DNA of 64,000 nucleotides. Origin: Rickettsia endosymbiont of Lasioglossum villosulum (lineage in GTDB: Bacteria > Pseudomonadota > Alphaproteobacteria > Rickettsiales > Rickettsiaceae). The DNA lies in contig NZ_OZ032152.1 of the NCBI RefSeq assembly GCF_964026455.1, positions 248,001-312,000 of the forward strand. Direction: 5' to 3'. The notes beneath the pieces are model-generated. The model saw only the letters and a list, made by a program, of their open reading frames with translations. It was not told where the DNA came from and did no database searches. A program made the translations under genes and the position numbers. Of the stretch, positions 54,881-63,250 are shown piece after piece (positions within the stretch are counted from its first letter, which is position 1; every line of letters begins with the position of its first letter).

Positions 54881-56128
54881 TTACAACAATAATAGGGCAG
54901 GGCTTTCTATAAACCTCTTAAACGCAGCTAAAAATTCTGCTCCAACTGCTCCATCTACTACTCTGTGGTCAGCAGAAAGAGTTACGTCCATAATTGTTGA
55001 TATACTTATTTGATCATTTTTGACTATAGCACGTTTTGAGCTACTGCCAACGCCCATTATACAACTTTGCGGCGGGTTAATTATAGCATTGAAATTTTTA
55101 ATACCATACATACCAAGATTTGAAATAGTAAACCCTCCGCCTTGGAATTCTTCGGGAGTTAGTTTATTTTCTCTAGCTTTCTTGATTAACCCTTTCATTT
55201 CACTAGACAGCTCTACAATATTTTTCTGGTTAGCATTTCTAATTATCGGAGTAACAAGTCCATTTTCAATTGCTACCGCTACTGAAATATCAACATTATT
55301 GTAGTATCTAATAGCATCATCCCCCCACGATGCATTAGCGTTCGGCACTTCTTGCAAAGCTTTAGCAACAGCTAGGATAATAAAGTCATTAACTGATATT
55401 TTTGCTGATTTATCATCACCAAAAGACTTATTAATATCTTCTCTTATATCTAGTAACTTATCAACATTAAATTCTATTGATAAATAAAAATGTGGAACTG
55501 TTTGTTTTGATTCAAGAAGACGCTTAGCTATAATTTTACGTATATTGTTATTAGGTGCTAAACGATATTCTTCAGGATTTCTACTAACTATTTTATTATT
55601 TAAGGTTTTTGAGCCGCCTTTATGCGATAATACATCTTGTTTGATTATTCTGCCATGCGGTCCACTACCTTTAATTTCTTCAAGTTTCACATTTTGGATT
55701 TTTGCAAGTCTTTTAGCAAGCGGTGAAGCAAATACCTTAATATTGTTTTGATTTGAAGCGGTTGCGATATTTTCTTCCTTAACGTTCTGAGGAGCTATAG
55801 TTTCAGCAGGTTTCGATATTTCTTCTTTTTTAGGTGAGTTACTGTTGTTTTTCGCTATAAATTCTTCAATTTCGGATGATTCTTCCCCCTCTTCGATTAA
55901 TACCGCTATTAACGAATTCACAGGCACGTTCTGACTACCTTGAGGAATAATTATTTTAGCAAGAGTACCCTCATCTACTGCCTCTACTTCCATAGTTGCT
56001 TTATCGGTTTCGATTTCAGCGATTACTTCTCCGGGATTGATTTTATCCCCTTCTTTTTTTAACCACCTTGCTAAATTCCCTTCCGTCATAGTTGGAGATA
56101 AAGCAGGCATTAAAATTTTGATTGGCAT
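54881..56128 (-). CDS. pdhC: Dihydrolipoyl acetyltransferase (E2) of pyruvate dehydrogenase
   Basis: 415 residues. The lipoyl domain has [13 protein letters not shown] with Lys43 as the lipoylation site. A Glu/Ala-rich linker leads to the E1/E3-binding domain ([14 protein letters not shown]...[13 protein letters not shown]), then the catalytic domain with the DHRVVDG active site near residue 390. It transfers the acetyl group made by PdhA/PdhB (19183-21264) to CoA. It lies 34 kb from pdhAB on the other strand. Confidence 0.96.
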   Translation of the reverse strand: MPIKILMPALSPTMTEGNLARWLKKEGDKINPGEVIAEIETDKATMEVEAVDEGTLAKIIIPQGSQNVPVNSLIAVLIEEGEESSEIEEFIAKNNSNSPKKEEISKPAETIAPQNVKEENIATASNQNNIKVFASPLAKRLAKIQNVKLEEIKGSGPHGRIIKQDVLSHKGGSKTLNNKIVSRNPEEYRLAPNNNIRKIIAKRLLESKQTVPHFYLSIEFNVDKLLDIREDINKSFGDDKSAKISVNDFIILAVAKALQEVPNANASWGDDAIRYYNNVDISVAVAIENGLVTPIIRNANQKNIVELSSEMKGLIKKARENKLTPEEFQGGGFTISNLGMYGIKNFNAIINPPQSCIMGVGSSSKRAIVKNDQISISTIMDVTLSADHRVVDGAVGAEFLAAFKRFIESPALLLL

Positions 56129-56184
56129 AATTTGTTATAGTTTTGATTTTTTATTAGTATTTTTGGTTTATAGTAAATCAACAT

Positions 56185-56283
56185 CGTCATTGCGAGGAGA
56201 TGCGTAGCAGAGGGCGAAGGCAATCTCAGGAGGCTTAATAAGATTGCCGCGTCGGTTATTAAAATAACCTCCTCGCAATGACG
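56185..56283. repeat. RPE between infC and pdhC
   Basis: CGTCATTGCGAGGAGATGC...CCTCCTCGCAATGACG hairpin in the gap between infC and pdhC; its right end stops 3 bases before the infC stop codon. Confidence 0.85.
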
Positions 56284-56285
56284 TA

Positions 56286-56813
56286 TTACATTACACACTT
56301 ATTGTCAGGGCTAACTATCATTATCATTTGTTTGCCTGCCATTTTAGCTTGCTGATCGATCTTAGCAAGTCCCTCTAATCCTACTTCTATACGTTTAAAT
56401 AATTCCTCACCAACATCCTTATGAAGAATTTCTCTACCTTTAAACCATAAAGAGATTTTTACTTTATCACCATCTTTTAGAAATTCTTTTATTTTCCTTA
56501 GTTTAGTTTCAAAGTCACCTATACTAATATTAGGTTTGAATTTCATTTCTTTAAGTACGACTATTTTTTGCTTTTTACGTGCTTCATGCAAACGCTTTTT
56601 GCTTTCGTACTTAAATTTACCGAAATCTAAAATTTTACATACAGGAGGCTCAGCATTAGGCGATATCTCAACCAAATCAAGACCGACTCTTTCAGCCATA
56701 TCAAGTGCTTGCCTAATATTTACGATGCCATGCATCTCACCATTTTCGCCTACTAAACGAACCTCTCTAGCTCTGATTTCTCTATTAGCTTTAGGAAAAT
56801 TATTTTTAGAAAT
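56286..56813 (-). CDS. infC: Translation initiation factor IF-3 (apparent ATT start)
   Basis: 175 residues. Both IF-3 domains are complete: N-terminal [30 protein letters not shown], and C-terminal [25 protein letters not shown]...[10 protein letters not shown] with QMIMIVSPD. The first ATG at 56735 would remove the conserved N-terminal strand. In frame upstream there is no ATG/GTG/TTG before a stop, but ATT at 56811-56813 begins [15 protein letters not shown], 7 bases after a GACGGAG ribosome site. In E. coli infC also starts at ATT, which allows autoregulation. Confidence 0.9.
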   Translation of the reverse strand: MSKNNFPKANREIRAREVRLVGENGEMHGIVNIRQALDMAERVGLDLVEISPNAEPPVCKILDFGKFKYESKKRLHEARKKQKIVVLKEMKFKPNISIGDFETKLRKIKEFLKDGDKVKISLWFKGREILHKDVGEELFKRIEVGLEGLAKIDQQAKMAGKQMIMIVSPDNKCVM

Positions 56814-56827
56814 AAAACTACTCCGTC
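56814..56827 (-). promoter_or_regulatory. infC: Ribosome binding site deciding the infC ATT start
   Basis: On the minus strand GACGGAG (56821-56827) lies 7 bases before ATT (56813-56811). It is the only good Shine-Dalgarno near the conserved IF-3 N-terminus. Confidence 0.7.
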
Positions 56828-56912
56828 TTATGTTGTTTCATATTGCATTTAACTTATTTTACTCTAAATTACAAGTAAATAAAATATTTTATCTTTATTT
56901 TTATATATTCTA

Positions 56913-57260
56913 TTAAAAAAATGGGAAAGATATAATTAAACAAATACCGAATACCAATACAGCAACAATACCAAATATTGTTAGACAAATTCTAGTTAAT
57001 TTAGCAACTTTTTCCTTTATTTTTAAATTTTGTAATTCTATCTCATGTTTATGAGCTTGCTCTTTTTGTGCCATATTCACTAACTTTTCTAAAGTACCTG
57101 GATAAATATTTTCATATTCGGTAACTGTATCAATTGGCAGCAATATATGCTCAAACTTTTTACGATAAAAATTTTTATCTATTTCATTAGAATGAAAACT
57201 CTTAGCATAGCCCTTGTTTAATCTATTATTTTTTGTAAAAAAACTTTTAGTCTCTTTCAT
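56913..57260 (-). CDS. DUF2335-type membrane protein
   Basis: 115 residues. The cytoplasmic part has EYENIYPGTLEKLVNMAQKEQ and HKHEIELQNLKIKEKVAKL, the DUF2335 signature of Glu/Lys-rich helix with HxxE, followed by a C-terminal hydrophobic segment (ICLTIFGIVAVLVFGICLIISF). DUF2335 is often phage-associated. It overlaps the preceding small gene by 14 bases and lies at the end of the GTA-derived block, so it may be a relic of it. Confidence 0.7.
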   Translation of the reverse strand: MKETKSFFTKNNRLNKGYAKSFHSNEIDKNFYRKKFEHILLPIDTVTEYENIYPGTLEKLVNMAQKEQAHKHEIELQNLKIKEKVAKLTRICLTIFGIVAVLVFGICLIISFPFF

Positions 57261-57417
57261 ATTCTCTTATTATTTTTTGAAACGTATATGCTAAATTATC
57301 TCTTACTATCTCAAAATAGTCAAACAATGCTACTTCTTTCTTTTGTTCTATATTGTTGCTTGTTTTGAATATAGTTTTTAATTCATTAAAAATCACTTTT
57401 ATAAAGCTTTGTTTCAT
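57247..57417 (-). CDS. Small helical protein of the GTA-adjacent cluster
   Basis: 56 residues: MKQSFIKVIFNELKTIF...YERD, one or two charged helices, no known family. It starts 2 bases after the DUF2163 gene stop (57420) and overlaps the DUF2335 gene by 14 bases, so is likely real and co-transcribed. In an intact GTA cluster the NlpC/P60 peptidase gene (g14) would follow here; instead there are these two small genes. Confidence 0.55.
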   Translation of the reverse strand: MKQSFIKVIFNELKTIFKTSNNIEQKKEVALFDYFEIVRDNLAYTFQKIIREYERD

Positions 57418-57419
57418 TA

Positions 57420-58205
57420 TTATATTAAATGTGAATTTATAAAATCTTTGTCAGGTATTAGCGGTTCGCCTCTAAAATTTATAGCATTATTAAATTTATT
57501 GCAACAAGTTATAAAATTTTTATCACATCCTGATATAATTTTTACTTCTCTAGCATCCTTAGCATAATCAGGTATAACATCTTCTAATATAACTAAATCA
57601 CCGAAACTACTTAAAACTTTACTACTAAAGTTATTATCACAAAATATAATTTGACCACCGTTATAATAGCCATTTTCTTGATCTAAATTTTCTATTCTTA
57701 AACTTTCTTTTAGAATTTCTTTAATCTTATAGACTCCACTATATAAGTTTTTATCTATTTTGCATTTATTATCCCCAAAACTCACTCTGTATGTTTTACT
57801 ATATCTATTAATTATAGTTTGGTTATATTTTATTGTTTCAGGCTTTAAATGCATTTTAAAGTTCAAATCATATTTTGTATATAAAGTGCAATAATATGTA
57901 ATAAAATGCTCAAAAACACCATTATTATATAATATTATTTTAACAGCAGCATTATTTAAATTCATTTCTGCCGTGATGCCTTTTTCTTCAAAAATACCCT
58001 CAATAATTACTTGATTTTGTGCGGAATCATTAAATTCTGCTTCTTTCAAATCTAAACCGGAATTCGGTAAAAAAATTATATCTTCATTTTTTATAATATG
58101 ATCGTTACCCGTTAGATTTAATTCCTTACCATTTGCTAACTTAATTTGAAAGCAATAAGCAAAATTTTCTAACTTTGTAATTATCTTTTTAATTAAAATA
58201 CTCAT
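57420..58205 (-). CDS. GTA g13-like DUF2163 baseplate hub protein
   Basis: 261 residues. The C-terminus ISGCDKNFITCCNKFNNAINFRGEPLIPDKDF matches the DUF2163/TIGR02218 C-terminal block (GCDxxxxTCxxxFxNxxNFxGxPxxP). In alphaproteobacterial GTAs this is the g13 baseplate protein encoded just after g12, and here too it follows the g12-like gene with a 4-base overlap. N-terminal sequence is diverged, suggesting relaxed selection. Confidence 0.85.
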   Translation of the reverse strand: MSILIKKIITKLENFAYCFQIKLANGKELNLTGNDHIIKNEDIIFLPNSGLDLKEAEFNDSAQNQVIIEGIFEEKGITAEMNLNNAAVKIILYNNGVFEHFITYYCTLYTKYDLNFKMHLKPETIKYNQTIINRYSKTYRVSFGDNKCKIDKNLYSGVYKIKEILKESLRIENLDQENGYYNGGQIIFCDNNFSSKVLSSFGDLVILEDVIPDYAKDAREVKIISGCDKNFITCCNKFNNAINFRGEPLIPDKDFINSHLI

Positions 58206-58795
58206 ACTATTACTTCCATCAATTCTATATCTGATAACTCTATAGAGCCATCACTACAATAAGAATACTCAAAGCTATCTACACTAAATCTAACTGCTAA
58301 ATCGAAAACAAAATCTGCTGTTAAAATTTCATCCTGATTTAAAGGGTTTGGTAAAGTTATAGCTCCGTCATTATAATCTATTACTCCCATAGTTCTGATA
58401 TTATTAATATATAATGTAACGCTGTTATTAACAGGCTTAGTAATTACTCTTTCATATGGCAAAATAGGATCAGCATATATTTTCTTTAGCTGAAATTTAT
58501 TTAAGTTACCACCCCCTTTGGCAATAATCCCTTCAGTCACTTTATAATCAGCATAGTCTCTAAATCTAAAAGCAAAGTTACTACCCCGCCTTGCTTTGAA
58601 GAAACTATTAAATTGCTCAAATTCAGCTGCACTTAGTTTAGCGTTTTTAATTAAATATTTCTGACAAACATTTTTGCGGTCTAAATGCCTTGCTTCTCTA
58701 CCGGATTTAGTCATAACATGAGAGGTAGCAAATTCAGGCTTTCCAACCGCAAAGCTCTCGATAAATTCCGGCATACGGATATCATGAAAATTCAT
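58202..58795 (-). CDS. GTA g12-like DUF2460 distal tail protein
   Basis: 197 residues. FATSHVMTKSGREARHLDRKN, LSAAEFEQFNSFFKARRGSNFAFRFRDYADYK and YERVITKPVNNSVTLYIN are the DUF2460/TIGR02217 blocks of GTA g12, the distal tail component. It follows the HEPN-MNT module by 15 bases and overlaps the g13-like gene by 4 bases. It would form the tail tip of the particle; tail-tube genes g9-g11 are missing before it. Confidence 0.87.
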   Translation of the reverse strand: MNFHDIRMPEFIESFAVGKPEFATSHVMTKSGREARHLDRKNVCQKYLIKNAKLSAAEFEQFNSFFKARRGSNFAFRFRDYADYKVTEGIIAKGGGNLNKFQLKKIYADPILPYERVITKPVNNSVTLYINNIRTMGVIDYNDGAITLPNPLNQDEILTADFVFDLAVRFSVDSFEYSYCSDGSIELSDIELMEVIV

Positions 58796-58810
58796 AAAAT
58801 ACCTAAATTA

Positions 58811-59095
58811 CTATTCAAAAAGCACTAAATCATTTTTAATCAAAGAACGAAAATCTTCGTTCATATCTATATTCCATCTTTTTATATCTATATGTATTGA
58901 CACATCAGACTCGTCTAGTGCTTCCTTAATTTCAAACAACACTTCATAATTAATATTATCCATAATACAAAGGTCAAGATCGGAAAATTTTTTTGCCTTA
59001 CCCTTAACTCTTGAGCCGTAAGCATAAAATTTATAAGGATATTTCTTAAGTATAGAACGTAATATTAACAAATCTTGCTTTTTAATCTGAACCAC
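58811..59095 (-). CDS. MNT-type nucleotidyltransferase antitoxin (MntA-like)
   Basis: 94 residues. The minimal nucleotidyltransferase motif is GSRVKGKAKKFSDLD, which matches GSx10DxD exactly. In type VII toxin-antitoxin systems MntA AMPylates or adenylylates the tyrosine of its HEPN partner, inactivating it. It overlaps the HEPN gene by 14 bases. Located inside the GTA remnant, before the g12-like gene. Confidence 0.88.
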   Translation of the reverse strand: MVQIKKQDLLILRSILKKYPYKFYAYGSRVKGKAKKFSDLDLCIMDNINYEVLFEIKEALDESDVSIHIDIKRWNIDMNEDFRSLIKNDLVLFE

Positions 59096-59474
59096 TATAT
59101 TTCTCCAAATTATTTATAAGCTCATTTAAAGCATCAGAAAAATCATCAAAAATGTTAATTACTAGTTCTAAATTTTTTTCATTATAAGTATGAACTGTAA
59201 TATTACGAATCTCTATAAACTTAAACCATCTTGTTGGATCTGAAATCAAACCACTAACCGCTGCTTCACGAAATACATCCTTTAAAATATAAGGGGTTTT
59301 ACCGGATTTTTCACAAAAGCGTTTCATTGTTTTCCAAGCTAATTCATAACAAAATTCAAAGGCTTTAATGCTACCGGCTTTATTCTGTTCGGTCTCTAGA
59401 TGTTTACGGAATTCTTCAAATTTATTCCTTGATTTTAATAAGCTACTTATATCTAGCCCTGCGATTAAATGCAT
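59082..59474 (-). CDS. HEPN toxin of a HEPN-MNT (type VII) module, HI0074-like
   Basis: 130 residues, helical. IRNITVHTY carries RxxxxHxY (R-NITV-H-T-Y), the catalytic motif of HEPN RNases and the Tyr that MNT modifies. Similar to HI0074-type nucleotidyltransferase substrate-binding proteins (AFEFCYELAWKTMKRF, LKDVFREAA). It is upstream of the MNT gene with a 14-base overlap, and starts one base after the g8-like GTA gene ends (stop at 59476), where the GTA major tail gene g9 would normally be. Confidence 0.88.
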   Translation of the reverse strand: MHLIAGLDISSLLKSRNKFEEFRKHLETEQNKAGSIKAFEFCYELAWKTMKRFCEKSGKTPYILKDVFREAAVSGLISDPTRWFKFIEIRNITVHTYNEKNLELVINIFDDFSDALNELINNLEKYSGSD

Positions 59475-59475
59475 T

Positions 59476-59877
59476 TCATACTCCTATTCTTTGCTTTAAT
59501 AATGTCTGGTAATTCATTACTAATTTGTTACTCACTAAATCTTTACTAGCTTGGAACTCGATTTTATTGGCTTTTATTCCCGCAACATTTTCAAATGAAT
59601 GATGCTTTATTTTATCCTCTATTTCACTTGCAAGCTTTAATGCCATATTACGATTCTTATCATTAGTAAAAATACATATTTCAAACTCTAACTGCACTAT
59701 ATTTTGTACTTTAGTTGATATATCATTAACATTTAATATATTAATAAGTAAAAACGGATATTTTGCATCCTGAGCTATTGAAAAATATATCTTATTAACT
59801 TTAGTTTTTATATCATTATCGTTTATAAGTAATTTATACAAACTTAATTGAAAATTATAGATAAAATCATGATACAT
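59476..59877 (-). CDS. GTA g8-like DUF3168 protein
   Basis: 133 residues. YPFLLINILNVNDISTKVQNIVQLEFEICIFTNDKNRNMALKLASEIEDKI fits DUF3168, the GTA/phage tail-terminator (g8) family. It overlaps the g7-like gene by 11 bases. In a functional GTA the tail terminator caps the tail tube; here the tube genes are absent. Confidence 0.75.
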   Translation of the reverse strand: MYHDFIYNFQLSLYKLLINDNDIKTKVNKIYFSIAQDAKYPFLLINILNVNDISTKVQNIVQLEFEICIFTNDKNRNMALKLASEIEDKIKHHSFENVAGIKANKIEFQASKDLVSNKLVMNYQTLLKQRIGV

Positions 59878-60205
59878 ATATTTCCAGTGCTATAATATTT
59901 AAAAATTTGCTCTTTTCTTCAACATTAATAACTCGCTTAATCTCAAATTCTCGCTCTTTAAATAGAATACGCATTTTGGTCGTAATATTTTTGATAAATC
60001 TTATTTTAAATAAAAAATATCCTTCCGTTATGACATGCCCAAAGCTTATATTCTCTAATGCTAAAAATTTATTATCACATAAAGGTATAATCTCGGCATA
60101 AACTGTGAGCTTCTCTATCCATCTATCTTCTTCCATAGGCTCTAGCGTAATATTTTCCAAAAACTTAATCTGATGCCTAAAATTTCTTATAGCTGTTTTT
60201 TGCAT
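59867..60205 (-). CDS. GTA g7-like head-tail adaptor
   Basis: 112 residues. FRHQIKFLENITLEPMEEDRWIEKLTVYAEIIP and KNITTKMRILFKEREFEIKRVINVEEKSKFLNIIALEI match the phage head-tail joining (SPP1 gp16-like) family in length and layout. It sits between g6-like and g8-like genes, as in intact GTA clusters. Confidence 0.78.
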   Translation of the reverse strand: MQKTAIRNFRHQIKFLENITLEPMEEDRWIEKLTVYAEIIPLCDNKFLALENISFGHVITEGYFLFKIRFIKNITTKMRILFKEREFEIKRVINVEEKSKFLNIIALEIYVS

Positions 60206-60216
60206 ATTTTAACCTT

Positions 60217-60765
60217 TCACATTCTTATATTTCTGTAAGGTAAATACAGGTTTTTCACCTCCTTAGAGAGACCTACACAGTTTTGTGCTTGCCGGTCATA
60301 CATCTCGGCTATATGCAGCATAATCCCGTGTTTTATGGCATGCGGTATATTATCTTTATCGTAACCACTTATATACTCCACTGTAAGCTCTTCATTATTT
60401 AAGGATTTAGTTAAAGCTAAAATATTCTGATCTATTACATAATCATCGAGAGTTAGTTCATTTTCCTGATCTTTGAATTTTTTTGTTACTTTCAATATCC
60501 TAAGCACAGGGTTATATTTTAATAAAAACTCTCTTTTGCCATAAATATTGCAAACAAATTTTATTTGTTTAGATATGAAATTCAGCTTAGTAAAATTTTC
60601 AGCTGCTGTTATTGCTGCGTCAATCAAACCTAATATCAAATCATCATCATAATTTGCTTCCACCCGCATATAATTTTTGACCTGCTCTAAACCCCATACT
60701 TCTTGCAGAAATATTTTAGTAATCTGAAAATTGTTTTTTTGTGGCATATGTAACCTTTTTGTCAT
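60217..60765 (-). CDS. GTA g6-like head-tail connector (gp6-like)
   Basis: 182 residues. LEQVKNYMRVEANYDDDLILGLIDAAITAAENFTKLNF is the start of the phage gp6-like connector family, followed by IKHGIMLHIAEMYDRQ. It lies between the capsid and g7-like genes, an RPE away from the capsid gene. It would form the ring between portal and tail. Confidence 0.85.
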   Translation of the reverse strand: MTKRLHMPQKNNFQITKIFLQEVWGLEQVKNYMRVEANYDDDLILGLIDAAITAAENFTKLNFISKQIKFVCNIYGKREFLLKYNPVLRILKVTKKFKDQENELTLDDYVIDQNILALTKSLNNEELTVEYISGYDKDNIPHAIKHGIMLHIAEMYDRQAQNCVGLSKEVKNLYLPYRNIRM

Positions 60766-60769
60766 TAAA

Positions 60770-60876
60770 CGTCATTGCGAGGAAAAACTGTAAGTTTTGT
60801 ACGTACGCAATCTCAGGAGTTTTATACTACTTCATGAGATTGCCGCGTCGATTCTACGAATCTCCTCGCAATGACG
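60770..60876. repeat. RPE between the capsid and g6-like genes
   Basis: CGTCATTGCGAGGAAAAACTG...ATCTCCTCGCAATGACG hairpin. It separates two genes that are normally tightly spaced in the GTA cluster. Confidence 0.85.
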
Positions 60877-60882
60877 AAGTAT

Positions 60883-62373
60883 TTAACTAAAAACTCCCAC
60901 CTTAATAGCCTCCGGATTCACTACATCCCCACCAACTCTCTTCACTGCATAGAATTTGACAAAAGGCTTTTCGGTGTAGGGATCACGCATGATATTAATA
61001 CCGCTTCTATCTACTATTTTGTAACCTGATTTAAAATCACCTATTGCAATAGCTGCTGTATCTTTATCAACTGGTTTCATGTTAGAGCTACAAACCACGG
61101 GAATACCGAATATAGTTTGCTTAAAGGACTCGGAAAGAGATTGCTGCCAGATAAAACGCCCTTGATTATCTTTAAGTTTCTGCACTTCTGATAAAGTTGC
61201 TCGGTTCATTAACAGCGTTGCATTGGCTAAATATTCCTCTTTGAGAGAATTTATAAAATCTAATAAGTTATCTGTTGTAATTTTATTACCCATTTTAACT
61301 TTTTCGATTTTATCATGATCAGGAGACAAGATGCCCCTCGGTTTTTTTACCCCATCACCATTTATAAATGCCTCATTTTCCGCTTTAACAAAGCTATCAC
61401 GTAATCTCTCACTTAGCCAAGTCTCTATTTTAATAGTTGCATCATCGAGCAAAGCTTGGCTAGCTTTCGGTTGAGCATATAACTCATGAACAAATATCCG
61501 TTGTTGCTTTAATTTTGCTGCATTTGTTTCATCTCTTGCTTCTACTTCACCAATCCATCCACTATTAAATTTGCCGTCTTCGCTTATTATATCAAGAGCG
61601 TTTGTAGAAATTGTTTCAATTGAAGCAAGTTGCCTCATAGGCGATCTGGCATTTACTTCTGTAATGATACTATTATACAGGGTTTGTAATATTAAAAACC
61701 CACCTGCTTCAGCACCGCTATTTAAAGATGATTTTTGAGTAAAGCTATTTTCTTCACCTTTACGGACATAATTGATAAAAGCTGTTTTTTGTTCTTGGTC
61801 TTCGATATTTATATTATTTGGTCTTTCTAAGATATTTTGGATATTATGGACTTTTTCTTGTAATTCAGTGATTTGATTCGAATACTCCGTATTACTCTCT
61901 ACCTCTTGTCCTTTAGTGATATATAAAATCTTAGCACTTTGATTAGCAGGAAAAGTAACAATACTTATTTCTAACAAATCAGCTTCGGTAATTACTCTCT
62001 GTTTTGCATCATTAAAAACCGAATTTTTTATATAAAAGCCGATCGATAAACCATCTATCGCCCCTTGCTTTATTAACTCTATTGCTTCACGACCAGCTTT
62101 AACCTTATTATTTATCACTGCTTCCATTTTTAAACCGTGATCATCTTCCACAAGATGACTAATAATTCCGATTGGTTTTTTACTATCATGCTGCCAAAGG
62201 AATTTTATATTTTGATGAGCGACATTTGCAAAAGCCCCTTTAACTATTAAGTCATTGTGATGATCGGCAATATTATAGACACTTGCATAGCCATTAATTA
62301 CTACTTCACTATTAGTTGAGGATTTTATTTCTATATTGTCAAAAGTTTGATTACTGTAGATTATTTTTTTCAT
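60883..62373 (-). CDS. Fused HK97-type prohead protease (g4) and major capsid protein (g5)
   Basis: 496 residues. Residues ~25-150 are an S78-type prohead protease: GYASVYN, FLWQHDSKKPIGI with His62, and DGLSIGFYI with Ser110, the catalytic His and Ser, plus LEISIVTFPANQSA. From ~200 the HK97-fold capsid begins: SGAEAGGFLILQTLYNSIITEV, WIGEVEARDETNA, QALLDDATIKIETWL, AFINGDGVKKPRGILS, and the GDFKSGYKIVDRSG tail. In standard GTAs these are separate genes; here no stop lies between them. The portal (g3) and terminase are not in the window. Confidence 0.88.
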   Translation of the reverse strand: MKKIIYSNQTFDNIEIKSSTNSEVVINGYASVYNIADHHNDLIVKGAFANVAHQNIKFLWQHDSKKPIGIISHLVEDDHGLKMEAVINNKVKAGREAIELIKQGAIDGLSIGFYIKNSVFNDAKQRVITEADLLEISIVTFPANQSAKILYITKGQEVESNTEYSNQITELQEKVHNIQNILERPNNINIEDQEQKTAFINYVRKGEENSFTQKSSLNSGAEAGGFLILQTLYNSIITEVNARSPMRQLASIETISTNALDIISEDGKFNSGWIGEVEARDETNAAKLKQQRIFVHELYAQPKASQALLDDATIKIETWLSERLRDSFVKAENEAFINGDGVKKPRGILSPDHDKIEKVKMGNKITTDNLLDFINSLKEEYLANATLLMNRATLSEVQKLKDNQGRFIWQQSLSESFKQTIFGIPVVCSSNMKPVDKDTAAIAIGDFKSGYKIVDRSGINIMRDPYTEKPFVKFYAVKRVGGDVVNPEAIKVGVFS

Positions 62374-62564
62374 ATGTTTATTACCTATTCTTCGTTGTCA
62401 CTCTGCGGCTTGTATCTGCTAGATCTATTAAAAGTTGCAGTTCTGAAGTTAAAAATACTATAACTGAAAAAATGCTAGCACTAAGAGAGGATATAAAATT
62501 TGACTAACATATAAAGCTCCTCTATTATCTTAATCAATATATAATCACAAATAGAGTTCTAGTT

Positions 62565-63077
62565 ATGAACAAAAATATAAAACTATTTTTTGCAGCAATT
62601 TTTATCGTATTCAGTGTAGGAAATAATATTATTTTGGCTGACGATTATCCCAAAAGTGAACAAGAACAGAAATGGGATGAAGTAGGTTCGATAGCTGGGG
62701 AAGAAGGGCTAGTTTTTAGACCAGGCAGAATTAAAAATGAATCTACTAAAGCAGCTGGTTGCTCAATTAATAAATATCTATGGCAAGCATCAATAAACAC
62801 TCTAAGTTTTATTCCTCTTGCATCAGCTGACTCAAATGGCGGCGTTATCATTACAGAATGGTATAGCCCTCCCGCTACACCCAATTTTCGTTTTAAAATA
62901 AACATATTTATTAAGGATGATGTGATACATCCTGACGCAATTGAAGTAAAAGTATTTGAAGAAGTGCTGAAAAATAAACAATGGGTAATGAATGACAATA
63001 CTTCGAATCTTGCTATCACACTTGAAGACAAAATTCTAAGAAAAGCAAGGGAAATATATATTAATAGTGCGAAATGA
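62565..63077 (+). CDS. DUF3576 exported protein
   Basis: 170 residues. Signal peptide [25 protein letters not shown], then [38 protein letters not shown], the DUF3576 core. Alphaproteobacterial DUF3576 proteins are periplasmic or lipoproteins often encoded beside leuS, as here (an RPE intervenes). Function not known. The 190 bases upstream hold no gene, only RPE fragments. Confidence 0.82.
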   Translation: MNKNIKLFFAAIFIVFSVGNNIILADDYPKSEQEQKWDEVGSIAGEEGLVFRPGRIKNESTKAAGCSINKYLWQASINTLSFIPLASADSNGGVIITEWYSPPATPNFRFKINIFIKDDVIHPDAIEVKVFEEVLKNKQWVMNDNTSNLAITLEDKILRKAREIYINSAK

Positions 63078-63095
63078 TATGTCATTCCCACTCCT

Positions 63096-63193
63096 GTCAT
63101 CCCGTGATTTATGAACTAGAGCCAGTTAAAAATACTAATAAAATTAGTATTTTTTATTATTTTCTGGATCTAGTTCCCAAGCTACGGTATGAC
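63096..63193. repeat. RPE between the DUF3576 gene and leuS
   Basis: GTCATCCCGTGATTTATGAAC...GTTCCCAAGCTACGGTATGAC with an inner AATACTAAT/ATTAGTATT stem; same family as inside the element at 3822. Confidence 0.82.
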
Positions 63194-63250
63194 ATCAAGG
63201 CGTTTTTCGATCCACACAGAATGACATACATACCAAAAGAAATAAAAAAC

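Noticed and set aside
62316..62507. Plus-strand frame upstream of the DUF3576 gene
   Set aside because: It overlaps the capsid gene start in antisense and contains RPE fragments.
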